DNA of 64,000 nucleotides from Pseudomonas marginalis (GTDB taxonomy: Bacteria > Pseudomonadota > Gammaproteobacteria > Pseudomonadales > Pseudomonadaceae), in NCBI RefSeq assembly GCF_001645105.1, contig NZ_LKEG01000025.1:112464-176463 (forward strand). The letters run 5' to 3'. The stretch's first letter is position 1. Every line of letters starts with the position of its first letter. The translations under genes were made by a program, and so were the position numbers. The notes below the pieces were generated by a model. It did not search any database. It was not told the DNA's origin and saw only the letters and a program-made list of their open reading frames with translations. Of this stretch, positions 19,309 through 28,487 are shown piece by piece.

Positions 19309-19343
19309 AAAAAGCCGCTTGCTCCGTGAAGAGGCAAGCGGCT
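19309..19343 (-). terminator. Intrinsic terminator of the flavin monooxygenase gene
   Basis: AGCCGCTTGC at 19313-19322 pairs perfectly with GCAAGCGGCT at 19334-19343 around an 11-base loop. On the minus strand the stem is followed by TTTTTGTTGT. It ends the minus-strand gene at 19358 and keeps that transcript out of gcd. Confidence 0.85.
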
Positions 19344-19357
19344 GGGTTATGCAGCGA

Positions 19358-20401
19358 TCAACGAAACGCCGGCACCACCTGCTCGATAAACAGCGCCAGC
19401 GACTTCTTCTTCTCGGCATGGGGCAGGCTGTTGTCGCACCAGAAGCTGAACTCATCCACCCCCAGTTCCTGGTAGTAGCGGATGCGCGGGATGATTTCTT
19501 CGGCGGTGCCGATCATCGCGGTCTTGTGCAGGCTGTCCAGTTCGAACTCCGGGCGGGCGGCGAATTTTTCTTCCGGGCTCGGCGCCAGGAAGCCATTCAC
19601 CGGCACCTCTTTATTGCCGAACCAGGCATCGAAGGTGCGATAGAACTTCGAGATCGCCTTGGCCCCGACTTTCCAGCCGTCCGGATCATCGGCGGCATGC
19701 ACGTGGGTGTGGCGCAGCACCATCAGTTGCGGGCGTGGTACGCCGGGGTTGTTGTCGAGGGCGGCCTGGAATTTGTTTTTCAGGTCGAGGACTTCTTCGT
19801 CACCCTTCATCAGCGGCGTGACCATCACGTTGCAGCCGTTGGCCACCGCGAAGTTATGCGAGTCCGGGTCGCGGGCGGCGATCCACATCGGCGGGTTGGG
19901 CTGCTGGATCGGCTTGGGCACGCTGGTGGAAGTGGGGAATTTCCAGATGTCGCCGTCGTGGGCGTAGTCGCCTTTCCACAACGCACGCACCACCGGCACC
20001 ATCTCGCGCAGCGCCTGGCCGCCGCTGGAGGCGGGCATGCCGCCGGCCATGCGGTCGAATTCGACTTGGTAAGCACCACGGGCCAGGCCGACTTCCATGC
20101 GCCCGTTGCTGATCACGTCGAGCAAGGCGCATTCACCCGCCACCCGCAACGGGTGCCAGAACGGCGCGATGATGGTGCCGGCGCCCAGGTGAATGGTGGT
20201 GGTCTTGGCCGCGAGGTAAGCCAGCAGCGGCATCGGGCTCGGCGAGATGGTGTATTCCATGGCGTGGTGTTCGCCAATCCATACGGTACTGAAACCGCCG
20301 GCCTCGGCCATCAGGGTCAGTTCGGTCAAGTCTTCGAACAACTGCCGGTGGCTGACACTTTCGTCCCAACGTTCCATGTGTACGAACAGGGAAAACTTCA
20401 T
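19358..20401 (-). CDS. LLM-class flavin-dependent monooxygenase
   Basis: This 347-residue luciferase-like (bacterial luciferase TIM barrel) protein would use reduced FMN, delivered by a separate reductase, to oxygenate an organic substrate. Landmarks are MKFSLFVHMERWDE, WIGEHHAMEYTISPSPMPLLAYLAAKT, GAGTIIAPFWHPLRVAGECALLD and GRMEVGLARGAYQVEFDRMA. A GAGG ribosome site precedes the ATG. It has its own strong terminator. A copy of the 15-bp TATTATGGTATACCA motif lies 109 bp upstream, shared with a divergent chemoreceptor. A flavin reductase and a nucleobase-type permease follow nearby. The set resembles the Rut pyrimidine pathway in logic (LLM oxygenase plus reductase plus permease), but the protein is not an obvious RutA. 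The substrate is unknown. Confidence 0.85.
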   Translation of the reverse strand: MKFSLFVHMERWDESVSHRQLFEDLTELTLMAEAGGFSTVWIGEHHAMEYTISPSPMPLLAYLAAKTTTIHLGAGTIIAPFWHPLRVAGECALLDVISNGRMEVGLARGAYQVEFDRMAGGMPASSGGQALREMVPVVRALWKGDYAHDGDIWKFPTSTSVPKPIQQPNPPMWIAARDPDSHNFAVANGCNVMVTPLMKGDEEVLDLKNKFQAALDNNPGVPRPQLMVLRHTHVHAADDPDGWKVGAKAISKFYRTFDAWFGNKEVPVNGFLAPSPEEKFAARPEFELDSLHKTAMIGTAEEIIPRIRYYQELGVDEFSFWCDNSLPHAEKKKSLALFIEQVVPAFR

Positions 20402-20509
20402 GACGCTTACCTCGGATCTATTGTGATCGGCCTGTCGGCTGCGGGCCCTTAAGTACTCTCGCCAGTTTGAAGCGTGCCAGTGATGACAGCTGTTCGGCGG
20501 GTTGATTGT

Positions 20510-20524
20510 TGGTATACCATAATA
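20510..20524 (-). promoter_or_regulatory. Candidate GntR-type operator, copy 1
   Basis: On the minus strand this is TATTATGGTATACCA, containing the perfect palindrome TGGTATACCA. It lies between the divergent flavin monooxygenase (start 20401) and chemoreceptor (start 20590). The same 15-mer, with at most one change, recurs at 23353, 23526, 57577 and 58766, always in the promoter regions of genes assigned to the same putative regulon. FadR-class FCD regulators commonly bind TGGTATACCA-like palindromes. Confidence 0.7.
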
Positions 20525-20589
20525 CGGAATATCCGCAAAACTTTTCTCTCCAACGGTCGCACCGTCACCTCACAAGGAAAGCGAGCTAG

Positions 20590-22536
20590 ATGAACATAAA
20601 ACAAAAACTGATCCTGGCCTTTGCGGTGATCGCCAGCCTGCCGGTATTGCTGGTGGCTGTGCTGATCATCCTCAATGTGCGTCATGAGGCACGGGATGGC
20701 TTTATCGACAGCAGCGGGCGCGAGATCCGCCAGGTCGACAACGCGATGCAGTTGTTTTTCGAAGGCATCAGCCAGAACGTCAGCTACCTGGCCGCGCACC
20801 CGCAACTGCAGAGTATCAAGGGTGATGTGAAACGCTACCTGGCCAGCGATGCCGCGCAAGTCGCACCCGGCGAGCGCGACGAGCAGGTGTTCAAGCTGTT
20901 CGAAGGCTTGGCCCAGAGTCATTCGGCCTACACCTACCTGTCCTTGGGCACCGAGGACGGCGGTTATGTGTTCTGGCCCGGCGACCCCAAGCTGGCCAGC
21001 TACGATCCGCGCACACGCCCCTGGTACAAGACCGCCATGGCCCAGCCGGGCAAGACTCTGCGCACCGAGGCCTATTACTGGGCCGCCGACGATGTGGTGC
21101 TGGTCAGCACCGTGCAAAGCTTCAACGACCGCCAGGGCAACGCGAGCGGGGTGGTCAACATCGACGTGTCCCTCAAGCAACTGACCGACCTGGTCAAGCA
21201 GATCAAGCTGGGCGAAAGCGGCTACCTGATGCTGATGGAAGCCAACAACACGGTGCTGGTGGACCCGAATGACCCGTCCCATAATTTCAAGCCTCTCGGC
21301 CAACTGGGCGATGGCTATCGTCAGTTGAGCGAAGCCGACCAGGGCCTGGTGCAGGTCGAGCTGGCGGGTGAGCGCTATATGGCGCTGGTGTGGCCGTCCA
21401 AGGCCTTGGGCTGGCGGTTTGTCGGGCTGGTGCGCGAGAGTGAAGTGATGGCCGGCGCGGCGCGCCTGACCTGGCTGATTGCAGCCATCGCGCTGGTGTG
21501 TGGTGTGCTGTTTGCGGTGGCGGGGGCCTGGTTTGCCGGGCTGATCGTCAAGCCGATTCGCGGCGTGGCCAGCGGCCTGGAAGGCATCGCCCAAGGTGAA
21601 GGTGACTTGACCGCGCGCCTGGAAGTGAAGGGGCGTGACGAGACGGCGCAACTGGCCGGCTGGTTCAACCAGTTCCTCGAAGCGATCCGCACGCTGATCC
21701 AGCGTATCGGGCAGGCGGCCGGGCAGATCCACAGCAGCTCCGGGAGTGCCACCGAAGTCTCGGTAGAAATGGCCGAAGTCGCCGAGCGACAGCGCGAAGC
21801 GGTGGATATGGTTTCGACGGCGTTTCATGAAATGGTTGCCACCTCCAACGAAGTCGCGCGCTCCTGCAGCCAGGCGGCCGACTCGGCCGACAACGGCCAG
21901 CGCCAGGCCCACACCGGGCAGCAACAGATCGACGCGGCGGTGAGCAGTGTCGGGCGCTTGAGTGTAGAGATCGGCCAATCCGCCCAGGCCATGGAGCAAT
22001 TGGAAAAAGACAGCAATGACATCCAGTCAATCCTCGGCACCATCCGCTCCATTGCCGAACAGACCAACCTGCTGGCCCTGAACGCCGCCATCGAAGCCGC
22101 ACGGGCCGGCGAGCAGGGCCGTGGTTTTGCGGTGGTGGCGGACGAGGTGCGCGCGCTGGCCAAGCGCACCTCGGACTCCACCGGTGAAATCGACGGGCTG
22201 CTCGGTAACCTGGCGCGCCGCACTCACCAGATGGGCAAGCAGATGCATGCGAGCCTGGAGGTGTCCCAGGAAACGGTGGTGTCGATCAACGACGCGCGTG
22301 AAAGCTTTGGCCTGATCCGTGAGTCGGTCGACGTGATCCGCGACATGAACACGCAAATCGCCACCGCGGCCGAAGAGCAGCACCAGGTGGCCGAAGACAT
22401 CAATCGGCATATCAGCCAGATTCATGGGGATGCGCAATTAGTGGCAAGCCTGGCCGACTCTACACGCCAGGATGCGCAGCAATTGACGGCGTTGTCGCAG
22501 ACGTTGAATCAATTGGTCAGCCGCTTCCGCACTTAA
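20590..22536 (+). CDS. Methyl-accepting chemotaxis protein with double Cache sensor
   Basis: This 648-residue chemoreceptor has a transmembrane helix at about 8-29 and a periplasmic dCache domain to about residue 275. The domain contains the typical [17 protein letters not shown] and [16 protein letters not shown] segments. A second transmembrane helix lies near 290-310, then HAMP and a signalling domain with [32 protein letters not shown]. It shares its promoter region, including the 15-bp motif at 20510, with the divergent flavin monooxygenase. The cell may therefore make this receptor together with the enzymes and transporters for the same compound. dCache receptors of Pseudomonas bind amino acids, polyamines, purines or organic acids; the ligand here cannot be read from the sequence. 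Confidence 0.92.
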   Translation: MNIKQKLILAFAVIASLPVLLVAVLIILNVRHEARDGFIDSSGREIRQVDNAMQLFFEGISQNVSYLAAHPQLQSIKGDVKRYLASDAAQVAPGERDEQVFKLFEGLAQSHSAYTYLSLGTEDGGYVFWPGDPKLASYDPRTRPWYKTAMAQPGKTLRTEAYYWAADDVVLVSTVQSFNDRQGNASGVVNIDVSLKQLTDLVKQIKLGESGYLMLMEANNTVLVDPNDPSHNFKPLGQLGDGYRQLSEADQGLVQVELAGERYMALVWPSKALGWRFVGLVRESEVMAGAARLTWLIAAIALVCGVLFAVAGAWFAGLIVKPIRGVASGLEGIAQGEGDLTARLEVKGRDETAQLAGWFNQFLEAIRTLIQRIGQAAGQIHSSSGSATEVSVEMAEVAERQREAVDMVSTAFHEMVATSNEVARSCSQAADSADNGQRQAHTGQQQIDAAVSSVGRLSVEIGQSAQAMEQLEKDSNDIQSILGTIRSIAEQTNLLALNAAIEAARAGEQGRGFAVVADEVRALAKRTSDSTGEIDGLLGNLARRTHQMGKQMHASLEVSQETVVSINDARESFGLIRESVDVIRDMNTQIATAAEEQHQVAEDINRHISQIHGDAQLVASLADSTRQDAQQLTALSQTLNQLVSRFRT

Positions 22537-22566
22537 CTGGCACCGCAGCCCTTTGGGGGACGTTCG

Positions 22567-22785
22567 AATGAGGGAGCGGGCAAGCCCTACTACCAGTCAG
22601 TTAAGAAGCAGCAAGAGCGAAAAGTAACCTGTGGCGAGGGAGCTTGCTCCCGTTGGACTGCGTAGCAGTCCCAGTTGTTTTAAACAAAGAGCTGGGGCCG
22701 CTTCGCGGCCCAACGGGAGCAAGCTCCCTCGCCACAAGTACAGTGTTTGCCTTAACTGACTGACATTAGGGCAAGCCCCACATTT
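22567..22785. repeat. Nested REPIN after the chemoreceptor gene
   Basis: An inner pair (GTGGCGAGGGAGCTTGCTCCCGTTGG near 22632 and its inverse ending at 22736) encloses a second short hairpin (GGACTGCGTAGCAGTCC). An outer inverted pair (GGGCAAGCCC-TACTACCAGTCAGTTAAG near 22580 and CTTAACTGACTGACATTAGGGC near 22752) encloses the whole. The region lies between the convergent chemoreceptor and flavin reductase genes. I see no gene in 22537-22817. Confidence 0.75.
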
Positions 22786-22817
22786 GATCTTCGGTGTTTT
22801 CAGAACGGTGTCGGGGA

Positions 22818-23303
22818 TCAGGCGGGCAGTGGCAGGGCGCCCATCTTGCCGTGGCAATACACAAGTGGCCCGGCGTTCTGCCGGGGCACGATCAGGTTCT
22901 TCACCGCGCCGACCATGATCGCGTGGTCGCCGCCTTCATATTCGCGCCACAACTCGCACTCGATCACCGCCGTGGCATTGGCCAGGATCGGGTTGCCCAA
23001 CTCACTGAGCGTCCATTCGATGCCCTGGGCCTTGTCCTTGCCTTTGCGCGCAAAGGCATAGGCTTCGGTTTGCTGCCCACCGGAAAGTACATGAATGGCA
23101 AAGCGCTTGTTCTTGATCAACACCGGGTACGAGTCGGAGCTGTAGTTGGGGCAGAACAGCACCAGGGCCGGGTCCATGGACAGTGAACTGAAGGCACTGG
23201 CGGTCAACCCGACGATTTGCCCCTCGTCATCGAGCGTGGTGATCACGGTGACACCGGACGGAAACGAACCCATCACTTGTTTGTAGATAGCGGCATCGAT
23301 CAT
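22818..23303 (-). CDS. FMN reductase-like flavin reductase (copy 1)
   Basis: This 161-residue protein belongs to the flavin reductase-like (split-barrel FMN-binding, RutF/HpaC) family, with FPSGVTVITTLDDEGQIVGLTASAF and CPNYSSDSYPVL followed by ECELWREYEGGDHAIMVGAVKNL. It would supply reduced FMN to a two-component monooxygenase, most plausibly the LLM protein encoded at 19358-20401. The start follows AGAGGACC. An ungapped comparison with the reductase at 60704-61189 gives about 71% identity (115 of 161), so the two are recent paralogues. A copy of the 15-bp motif lies 50 bp upstream. Confidence 0.88.
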   Translation of the reverse strand: MIDAAIYKQVMGSFPSGVTVITTLDDEGQIVGLTASAFSSLSMDPALVLFCPNYSSDSYPVLIKNKRFAIHVLSGGQQTEAYAFARKGKDKAQGIEWTLSELGNPILANATAVIECELWREYEGGDHAIMVGAVKNLIVPRQNAGPLVYCHGKMGALPLPA

Positions 23304-23352
23304 GGGACGGTCCTCTGCGGGTAAAGCGGTTTTTATGAGTTTGTAGGTCTGA

Positions 23353-23367
23353 TGGTATACCGTAATA
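23353..23367 (-). promoter_or_regulatory. Candidate GntR-type operator, copy 2
   Basis: The minus strand reads TATTACGGTATACCA, one base different from copies 1 and 5. It is 50 bp upstream of the flavin reductase start at 23303 and probably overlaps its promoter. The 322-bp divergent region 23304-23625 contains this site and copy 3 and no gene. Confidence 0.65.
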
Positions 23368-23525
23368 CAGTCGATGCAACCGCTTTTTCAATCGCCCGAT
23401 GAACGTCAATCCTCGGGCCTATCGCCCATAAATACGGGAGCTATGGCGGGAAATAACAGGGTGCGCTGTGGCACACTTGCGGATCAGATGCGCGCTAAGA
23501 CTACGGATCAGTCTTGTGAAAATGT

Positions 23526-23540
23526 TGGAATACCATAATA
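23526..23540 (+). promoter_or_regulatory. Candidate GntR-type operator, copy 3
   Basis: The plus strand reads TGGAATACCATAATA, whose complement is TATTATGGTATTCCA. It extends into an imperfect dyad GGAATACCAT-AAT-ATGGTGTTCA (8 of 10 paired). It lies 86 bp upstream of the NCS1 permease start. Confidence 0.65.
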
Positions 23541-23625
23541 TGGTGTTCATCTGAGGGGCGGCCAAAGAGCTCCCCCGGTTTGGCGTCAAACAACTATAAG
23601 ATCAGACAAACGCGAGTTCATTTCC

Positions 23626-25032
23626 ATGCCCCAGATGTCCCGGCAAGACCCCCTGATCGAGCATCACACGGTCGATTACGTCCCCCTCGCAGAGCGCCAT
23701 GGAAAGGCCCGCGACCTGTTCACCTTATGGTTCAGCACCAACATCGCGCCGCTGCCGATCGTCACGGGTGCCATGGTGGCCCAGGTGTTCCATCTCAATC
23801 TGGCGTGGGGGCTGTTGGCGATTGCCCTCGGGCACCTGCTCGGCGGCATCGTGATTGCCCTCGCATCGGCTCAAGGCCCGCGCATGGGCATCCCGCAGAT
23901 GGTGCAGAGCCGTGGCCAGTTCGGCCGGTACGGCGCGCTGCTGATCGTGTTCTTCGCCGCGCTGATCTACATCGGTTTTTTCATCTCCAATATCGTCCTG
24001 GCCGGCAAGTCCATCGTCGGCATCGTGCCGTCGGTGCCGGTGCCGGCGAGCATCCTGATCGGCGCCCTCAGCGCCACCGCCATCGGCGTAATCGGCTATC
24101 GCTTTATCCATACCCTCAACCGCATCGGCACCTGGGTGATGGGCAGCGCTTTGCTGGCCGGTTTTATCTACATTTTTGCCCATGACCTGCCGGCAGACTT
24201 CCTTACCCGTGGCGGCTTCAACGCGGCTGGCTGGTTGGCTACCGTGTCGCTGGGGGTGATCTGGCAGATCAGCTTTTCGCCCTACACCAGCGACTACTCG
24301 CGCTACCTGCCGGCGGACATTGGCATCACCCGGCCGTTCCTCGCCACCTACCTGGGCGCGACCCTCGGCACCATCCTGTCCTTCGCCTTTGGCCTGGTCG
24401 CTGCACTGGCCACGCCCGAGGGCACCGAAGCCATGGTCGCGGTCAAGCAAGCCACCGGCTGGCTGGGGCCGATCCTGATGGTGCTGTTCCTGCTCAATAT
24501 CATCAGCCACAACGCCCTGAATCTGTACGGCGCGGTGCTGTCGATCATCACCTCGGTCCAGACCTTCGCCAGCCACTGGACCCCGAGCATCAAGGTGCGC
24601 GTGGCGCTGTCGGGCGTGGTCCTGGCCGGTTGCTGCGTGGTGGCGTTGGGCGCGTCGGCGGACTTCATCTCGCAATTTATCGGCCTGATCCTCACGCTGT
24701 TGCTGGTGTTGGTGCCGTGGGCGTCAATCAACCTGATCGACTTCTACATCATCAAGCGCGGGGTCTATGACATTGCCTCGATCTTCCAGGCCGATGGCGG
24801 GGTGTATGGGCGTTTCAACCTGCATGCGATCGTGGCGTACTTCATCGGCATCATCGTGCAACTGCCGTTTGCCAATACGTCGCTGTATGTGGGGCCGTGG
24901 GCCAACCTGGTGGAAGGCGCGGACTTGTCGTGGCTGGTGGGGTTGGTGGTGACGTGCCCGTTGTATTACTGCCTGGCGACACGTCAACACACCCAAAAGG
25001 TCAGGGCGGCGCGGTTGGGCTACACCGACTGA
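23626..25032 (+). CDS. NCS1-family nucleobase/cytosine-type permease
   Basis: This 468-residue inner-membrane protein with about twelve hydrophobic segments resembles CodB-type NCS1 transporters. Landmarks are LFTLWFSTNIAPLPIVTGAM, ASAQGPRMGIPQMVQSRGQFGRYGALL, SFSPYTSDYSRYLPADI and LLNIISHNALNLYGAVLS. The family carries cytosine, hypoxanthine, allantoin, hydantoins, thiamine-like and other small N-heterocycles by sodium or proton symport. This is the main clue that the surrounding flavin-dependent pathway handles a ring compound. The start could be 23626 or the ATG at 23635; neither has a strong ribosome site. The 3' end overlaps the convergent mgdD gene by 13 bp. A copy of the regulon motif lies upstream. 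Confidence 0.88.
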   Translation: MPQMSRQDPLIEHHTVDYVPLAERHGKARDLFTLWFSTNIAPLPIVTGAMVAQVFHLNLAWGLLAIALGHLLGGIVIALASAQGPRMGIPQMVQSRGQFGRYGALLIVFFAALIYIGFFISNIVLAGKSIVGIVPSVPVPASILIGALSATAIGVIGYRFIHTLNRIGTWVMGSALLAGFIYIFAHDLPADFLTRGGFNAAGWLATVSLGVIWQISFSPYTSDYSRYLPADIGITRPFLATYLGATLGTILSFAFGLVAALATPEGTEAMVAVKQATGWLGPILMVLFLLNIISHNALNLYGAVLSIITSVQTFASHWTPSIKVRVALSGVVLAGCCVVALGASADFISQFIGLILTLLLVLVPWASINLIDFYIIKRGVYDIASIFQADGGVYGRFNLHAIVAYFIGIIVQLPFANTSLYVGPWANLVEGADLSWLVGLVVTCPLYYCLATRQHTQKVRAARLGYTD

Positions 25033-25586
25033 CCCACCCCGCCGAACTCCTCCAGCGCATCCCGCAACGCGCCCTCGAAGTATGCCTTCGAGGCGCGATC
25101 CCAGAGGATATGAAACGCCGGCAGCTCCCCACTGCCTGTGTGGATGACAATCGCATTGACCCGCGCCACCGAGGTCTGCGCCACCATCCCCGGCTTGAAG
25201 GCCGGGAAACTGAGATCCACCCCGCACAGCTTCGCCATCACCTGCGCAATCACCTCCCCGCTGAGCCGCACACAGGCATGGCTGTCCTGGCGCGGCAGCA
25301 AGTAGTTGGCGCGGTGGTCCAGTTCCCAACGCGCTTCTTCATCGGCAATCCGTTGCCCCTGATCCCGCGGGCTGCCCAGCACCAGGTATTCGTTCTGCGA
25401 CAGGCGCGCCACCCAACTGCCGTCCGCTTGCGCGCAGGCTTGGTTGGGCCCGCCCGGCAACGTGAAGCCGCGCGCCGTGAGGTACTCGGCGCTCTGTGCG
25501 CCGCGAAAGCCGACCCGGGGCAGGTCGGTCTGGTCCTGCAGTTGGCAGGGCGGCGTGAACAATTCGTGGGCCTTCAGACTGGTCAT
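25020..25586 (-). CDS. mgdD: N-methylglutamate dehydrogenase subunit D (sarcosine oxidase gamma-like)
   Basis: This 188-residue protein is homologous to SoxG, the gamma subunit of heterotetrameric sarcosine oxidase. It has a GcvT-related fold with the SWVARLSQNEYLVLG and ARVNAIVIHTGSGELPAFHILWDRASKAYFEGALRDALEEFG segments. It is slightly shorter than a usual SoxG. It starts 3 bp after mgdC behind a perfect AGGAGG and is the last gene of purU-folD-mgdABCD. The assignment to N-methylglutamate dehydrogenase rather than sarcosine oxidase rests on linkage to gmaS-mgsABC and on the absence of glyA. Subunit D is structural in this enzyme class. Confidence 0.82.
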   Translation of the reverse strand: MTSLKAHELFTPPCQLQDQTDLPRVGFRGAQSAEYLTARGFTLPGGPNQACAQADGSWVARLSQNEYLVLGSPRDQGQRIADEEARWELDHRANYLLPRQDSHACVRLSGEVIAQVMAKLCGVDLSFPAFKPGMVAQTSVARVNAIVIHTGSGELPAFHILWDRASKAYFEGALRDALEEFGGVGQSV

Positions 25587-25589
25587 GGC

Positions 25590-28487
25590 TTAACCCTCCT
25601 GGCGTTGGTTAGTGGGGTCGAAGAACGGCAGTTGCACCACCTCGGCCTGGACGACGATGCCGCCTTCGACGCGAATCGGAATGCGCTGCCCCGGTGTGCT
25701 TTGGTCGATCCCGGCGTAGGCCAGCCCGATGATGCGGCCCAGGGTGGTGGAGTATTCGCAGGAGGTGACGTTGCCGCTGATGTCCGCGCCGTTGAGTACC
25801 AGATGGCCTTCCAGCGGTTGCACACTGCCCTTGGGCAGGCTGAAGCCCACCAGTTTGCGTTTCAGCGGCTGGGCTTCGAGGATGTCCACCGAGCGGCGGC
25901 CGACGAAGAACGGCTTGGTGCGGCTGACCGCCCAGCCCATGTCGATTTCCGCCGGGTGGGTCATGCCATCGGTGTCCTGGCTGATGATTACGTGGCCTTT
26001 TTCCAGGCGCAGCAGGCGCTGGGTCTCGACGCCGAAGGGGCGAATGTCAAAGGCCTTGCCGGCCGTCATCAACGCGTCCCACAACGCCAGGCCGTGGCGT
26101 GCCGGTACGTGGATTTCATAGCCCAGCTCGCCGACGAAACCCACCCGCAGCAGGCGTGCCTTGATCCCGGCCACCGTGCCCTGGCGCACGCCCAGGTAGG
26201 GGAAGCCTTCGGCACTGAGGTCGAGGTCGCTGCACACCTGCGCTAGCACCTTGCGCGAGTCCGGCCCGGCCACGTTCACCGCACAGATCGCGGCGGTGAC
26301 GTTGGTCACGTCCACGTCCAGGCGCCACTGCGCGTTCCACTTGAGCATCTGCTGGTAAATACGATCGACGCCGCTGGTGGTGGCGGTGACGTAGAAGTGG
26401 TTGTCGGCCAGCCGCGCGCACACGCCGTCGTCGATCACCACGCCGTGTTCGTTGGTCATCAGCGCATAACGCGAACGGCCCACCGGCTGCTTGAGGAACG
26501 CGAAGGTGTAGAGGCGGTTAAGCAGTTCGGCGGCGTCCGGGCCGCGCACGTCGAGGCCGCCGAGTGTGGACACATCGATTATCCCGACCTTGTTGCGCAC
26601 GTGCAGCGCTTCGGCCTGCATGCACGCTTCGCGGTCCTGGGCCTTACCGTAATAGGCCGGGCGCTGCCAGATACCGGCGGGCATCATCTTCGCCCCGGCT
26701 TGCACATGGCGCGCGTGCATCGGTGTTTGGCGGTAGGGGTCGAAGGCGCGTCCGGCGACATGCGCGAGTTTCTCCGCCACGAACGGCGGTCGTGCGGTGG
26801 TGACCCCGGTTTCGCTGATAGTGCGCTGGGTCGCCCAGGCCACCAGCCGTGCGGTCGGCAGCGCCGAGTGGCGCCCCTGGGACGGGCCCATGCCGACCGT
26901 GGAATAACGCTTCACCAACTGCACATCGCGGTAGCCAATGCGGGTGGCGTTGACGATGTCCGCCACCTGCAGGTCCTCGTCGAAGTCGACGAAATCCTTG
27001 CCCTTGGGGTGCGGGAAGATCGGCCAGTGGAAGTTGACCTGGGCTTCAGGGCGCAGCACTGCAGGCGGGCTGGCGCTGTTCAATCCGAGGGCGAGCAGGC
27101 TGTCGGCGGCGGCGTTGGTCGCATCCGCCAGCACATTGTCCAGTTGATGCCGACCGTGTACGGAACCGGCCACGCCCAGATTGCGCGGCAGGCCACTGAG
27201 GCTGAACTCCGCCCGCGAGTCTTCATAGGCCAGCTTGCCACCGGCCTGGCACAGCAACTGATAGACCGGCATATAACCGGCCGACATGCACAGCAGGTCG
27301 CAGTCGATCACTTGCCCGCTGGTGCTGACCTGGCCCTGGCCGGTGATCTGGCGCACGTCGACGCCCTTCACATGGCGCAGGCCTTTTTCATGCAGGGCCT
27401 CGAACACCGTGCTGTTGCTCAGGCACGCGATCTTGCGCTGGGCCAGGGCACCCGGCAGGGCTATGTCCGCCGGGGCGTGACGCAGGTCGATCACAGCGGC
27501 CACGTCCACGCCCTGGTCATGCAGGTCGAGGGCGGCCAGGTAGCCGTCATCGTTGCCGGTGAGCACCACCGCGCGCTTGCCGGGCTTGACCGCATACAGC
27601 TTCATCAGGCGCTGCGCCGCGCTGGTGAGCATCACCCCCGGCAGGTCATTGTTGCGGAAGACCACCGGTTGGTCGAACGAACCGCTGCATACCAGGCACT
27701 GCTGCGCGCGCACTTTGTACAGGCGCTTGCCCTGGATCACCGGCAGGTAGTTGTCGGTGAACCAGGCATTGCAGGTGGCGTCGGTGAGTACCTGGATATT
27801 CGCGTGTTGCTGCACCGCGCCCAGCAACTCGCGGCGCAAGGTGTCGGCACGGGTGCCGGCAATATCGAAGCGCGCGTAGGTCAGCGACCCGCCGAGGATC
27901 GGTTGCTGCTCGATCAGCAGCACCTTGGCGCCGGCATTCGCGGCGGTCAGCGCGGCCTGCAAGCCAGCGGGGCCGGCGCCGATCACGGCGAGGTCGGTAA
28001 ACAGGTAGGCCTTGTCGTAGTACTCGGGTTGGAACGTCAGGTCGAGCACGCCCAGGCCGGCCTTTTTGCGAATGATCGGCTCCCAGACTTTCCACATGCC
28101 CTTGGGCTTGTAGAACGAACGGTAGTAGAAGCCCACCGGCATGAACTTGGAGAACTTGCCCAGGTAGGCGTCCTTGTCGTTGTCCAGCGAGCCGTTGACG
28201 TTCTGCGGCGTCACCGCCAAGCCGGCGGACAGCGCGTGGGCGTCGGCTAATACGTTGGGTTCGCGGGGCAGTTGCACCAGGCTGTTGGCGTCATGGCCGG
28301 CCATGGTCAACGGGCCGCGTGGGCGGTGGTATTTGAACGAGCGCGACATCAGGAAGCGCCCGTTGGCGAGCAGGGCGCTGGCGATGCTGTCGCCCTGCAA
28401 ACCTTGGTAGGGCAGGCCGTCGAAGCTGAAGTCGAGTGGCTGGTCACGCTGGATCAGCAGGCCCATGGGGGCGGGGAGGCGGTTCAT
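25590..28487 (-). CDS. mgdC: N-methylglutamate dehydrogenase subunit C (sarcosine oxidase alpha-like)
   Basis: This 965-residue large subunit has an N-terminal ferredoxin-like/2-enoyl region (residues ~1-110), a Rossmann dinucleotide-binding domain starting LAVIGAGPAGLQAALTAANAG, a second nucleotide-binding motif (VVLTGNDDGYLAALDL), and a C-terminal GcvT-type tetrahydrofolate-binding half (from about residue 590). In this enzyme class it binds NAD and folate and channels the released methyl group to 5,10-methylene-THF. The ATG at 28487 overlaps the mgdB stop (ATGA) and gives the family start RLPAPMGLLIQRDQPLDFSFDG. The open frame extends about 60 codons upstream, but that part is mgdB in another frame. 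The product oxidises N-methylglutamate to glutamate with MgdABD. Confidence 0.86.
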   Translation of the reverse strand: MNRLPAPMGLLIQRDQPLDFSFDGLPYQGLQGDSIASALLANGRFLMSRSFKYHRPRGPLTMAGHDANSLVQLPREPNVLADAHALSAGLAVTPQNVNGSLDNDKDAYLGKFSKFMPVGFYYRSFYKPKGMWKVWEPIIRKKAGLGVLDLTFQPEYYDKAYLFTDLAVIGAGPAGLQAALTAANAGAKVLLIEQQPILGGSLTYARFDIAGTRADTLRRELLGAVQQHANIQVLTDATCNAWFTDNYLPVIQGKRLYKVRAQQCLVCSGSFDQPVVFRNNDLPGVMLTSAAQRLMKLYAVKPGKRAVVLTGNDDGYLAALDLHDQGVDVAAVIDLRHAPADIALPGALAQRKIACLSNSTVFEALHEKGLRHVKGVDVRQITGQGQVSTSGQVIDCDLLCMSAGYMPVYQLLCQAGGKLAYEDSRAEFSLSGLPRNLGVAGSVHGRHQLDNVLADATNAAADSLLALGLNSASPPAVLRPEAQVNFHWPIFPHPKGKDFVDFDEDLQVADIVNATRIGYRDVQLVKRYSTVGMGPSQGRHSALPTARLVAWATQRTISETGVTTARPPFVAEKLAHVAGRAFDPYRQTPMHARHVQAGAKMMPAGIWQRPAYYGKAQDREACMQAEALHVRNKVGIIDVSTLGGLDVRGPDAAELLNRLYTFAFLKQPVGRSRYALMTNEHGVVIDDGVCARLADNHFYVTATTSGVDRIYQQMLKWNAQWRLDVDVTNVTAAICAVNVAGPDSRKVLAQVCSDLDLSAEGFPYLGVRQGTVAGIKARLLRVGFVGELGYEIHVPARHGLALWDALMTAGKAFDIRPFGVETQRLLRLEKGHVIISQDTDGMTHPAEIDMGWAVSRTKPFFVGRRSVDILEAQPLKRKLVGFSLPKGSVQPLEGHLVLNGADISGNVTSCEYSTTLGRIIGLAYAGIDQSTPGQRIPIRVEGGIVVQAEVVQLPFFDPTNQRQEG

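Noticed and set aside
19358..20401. RutA pyrimidine oxygenase
   Set aside because: It shares the LLM fold but not the RutA-typical neighbours (rutB, rutC, rutE), and the flanking permease is NCS1 rather than RutG-type NCS2.
26397..28250. 617-codon open frame antisense to mgdC
   Set aside because: It is a shadow frame with no domain or initiation signal; mgdC has clear motifs.
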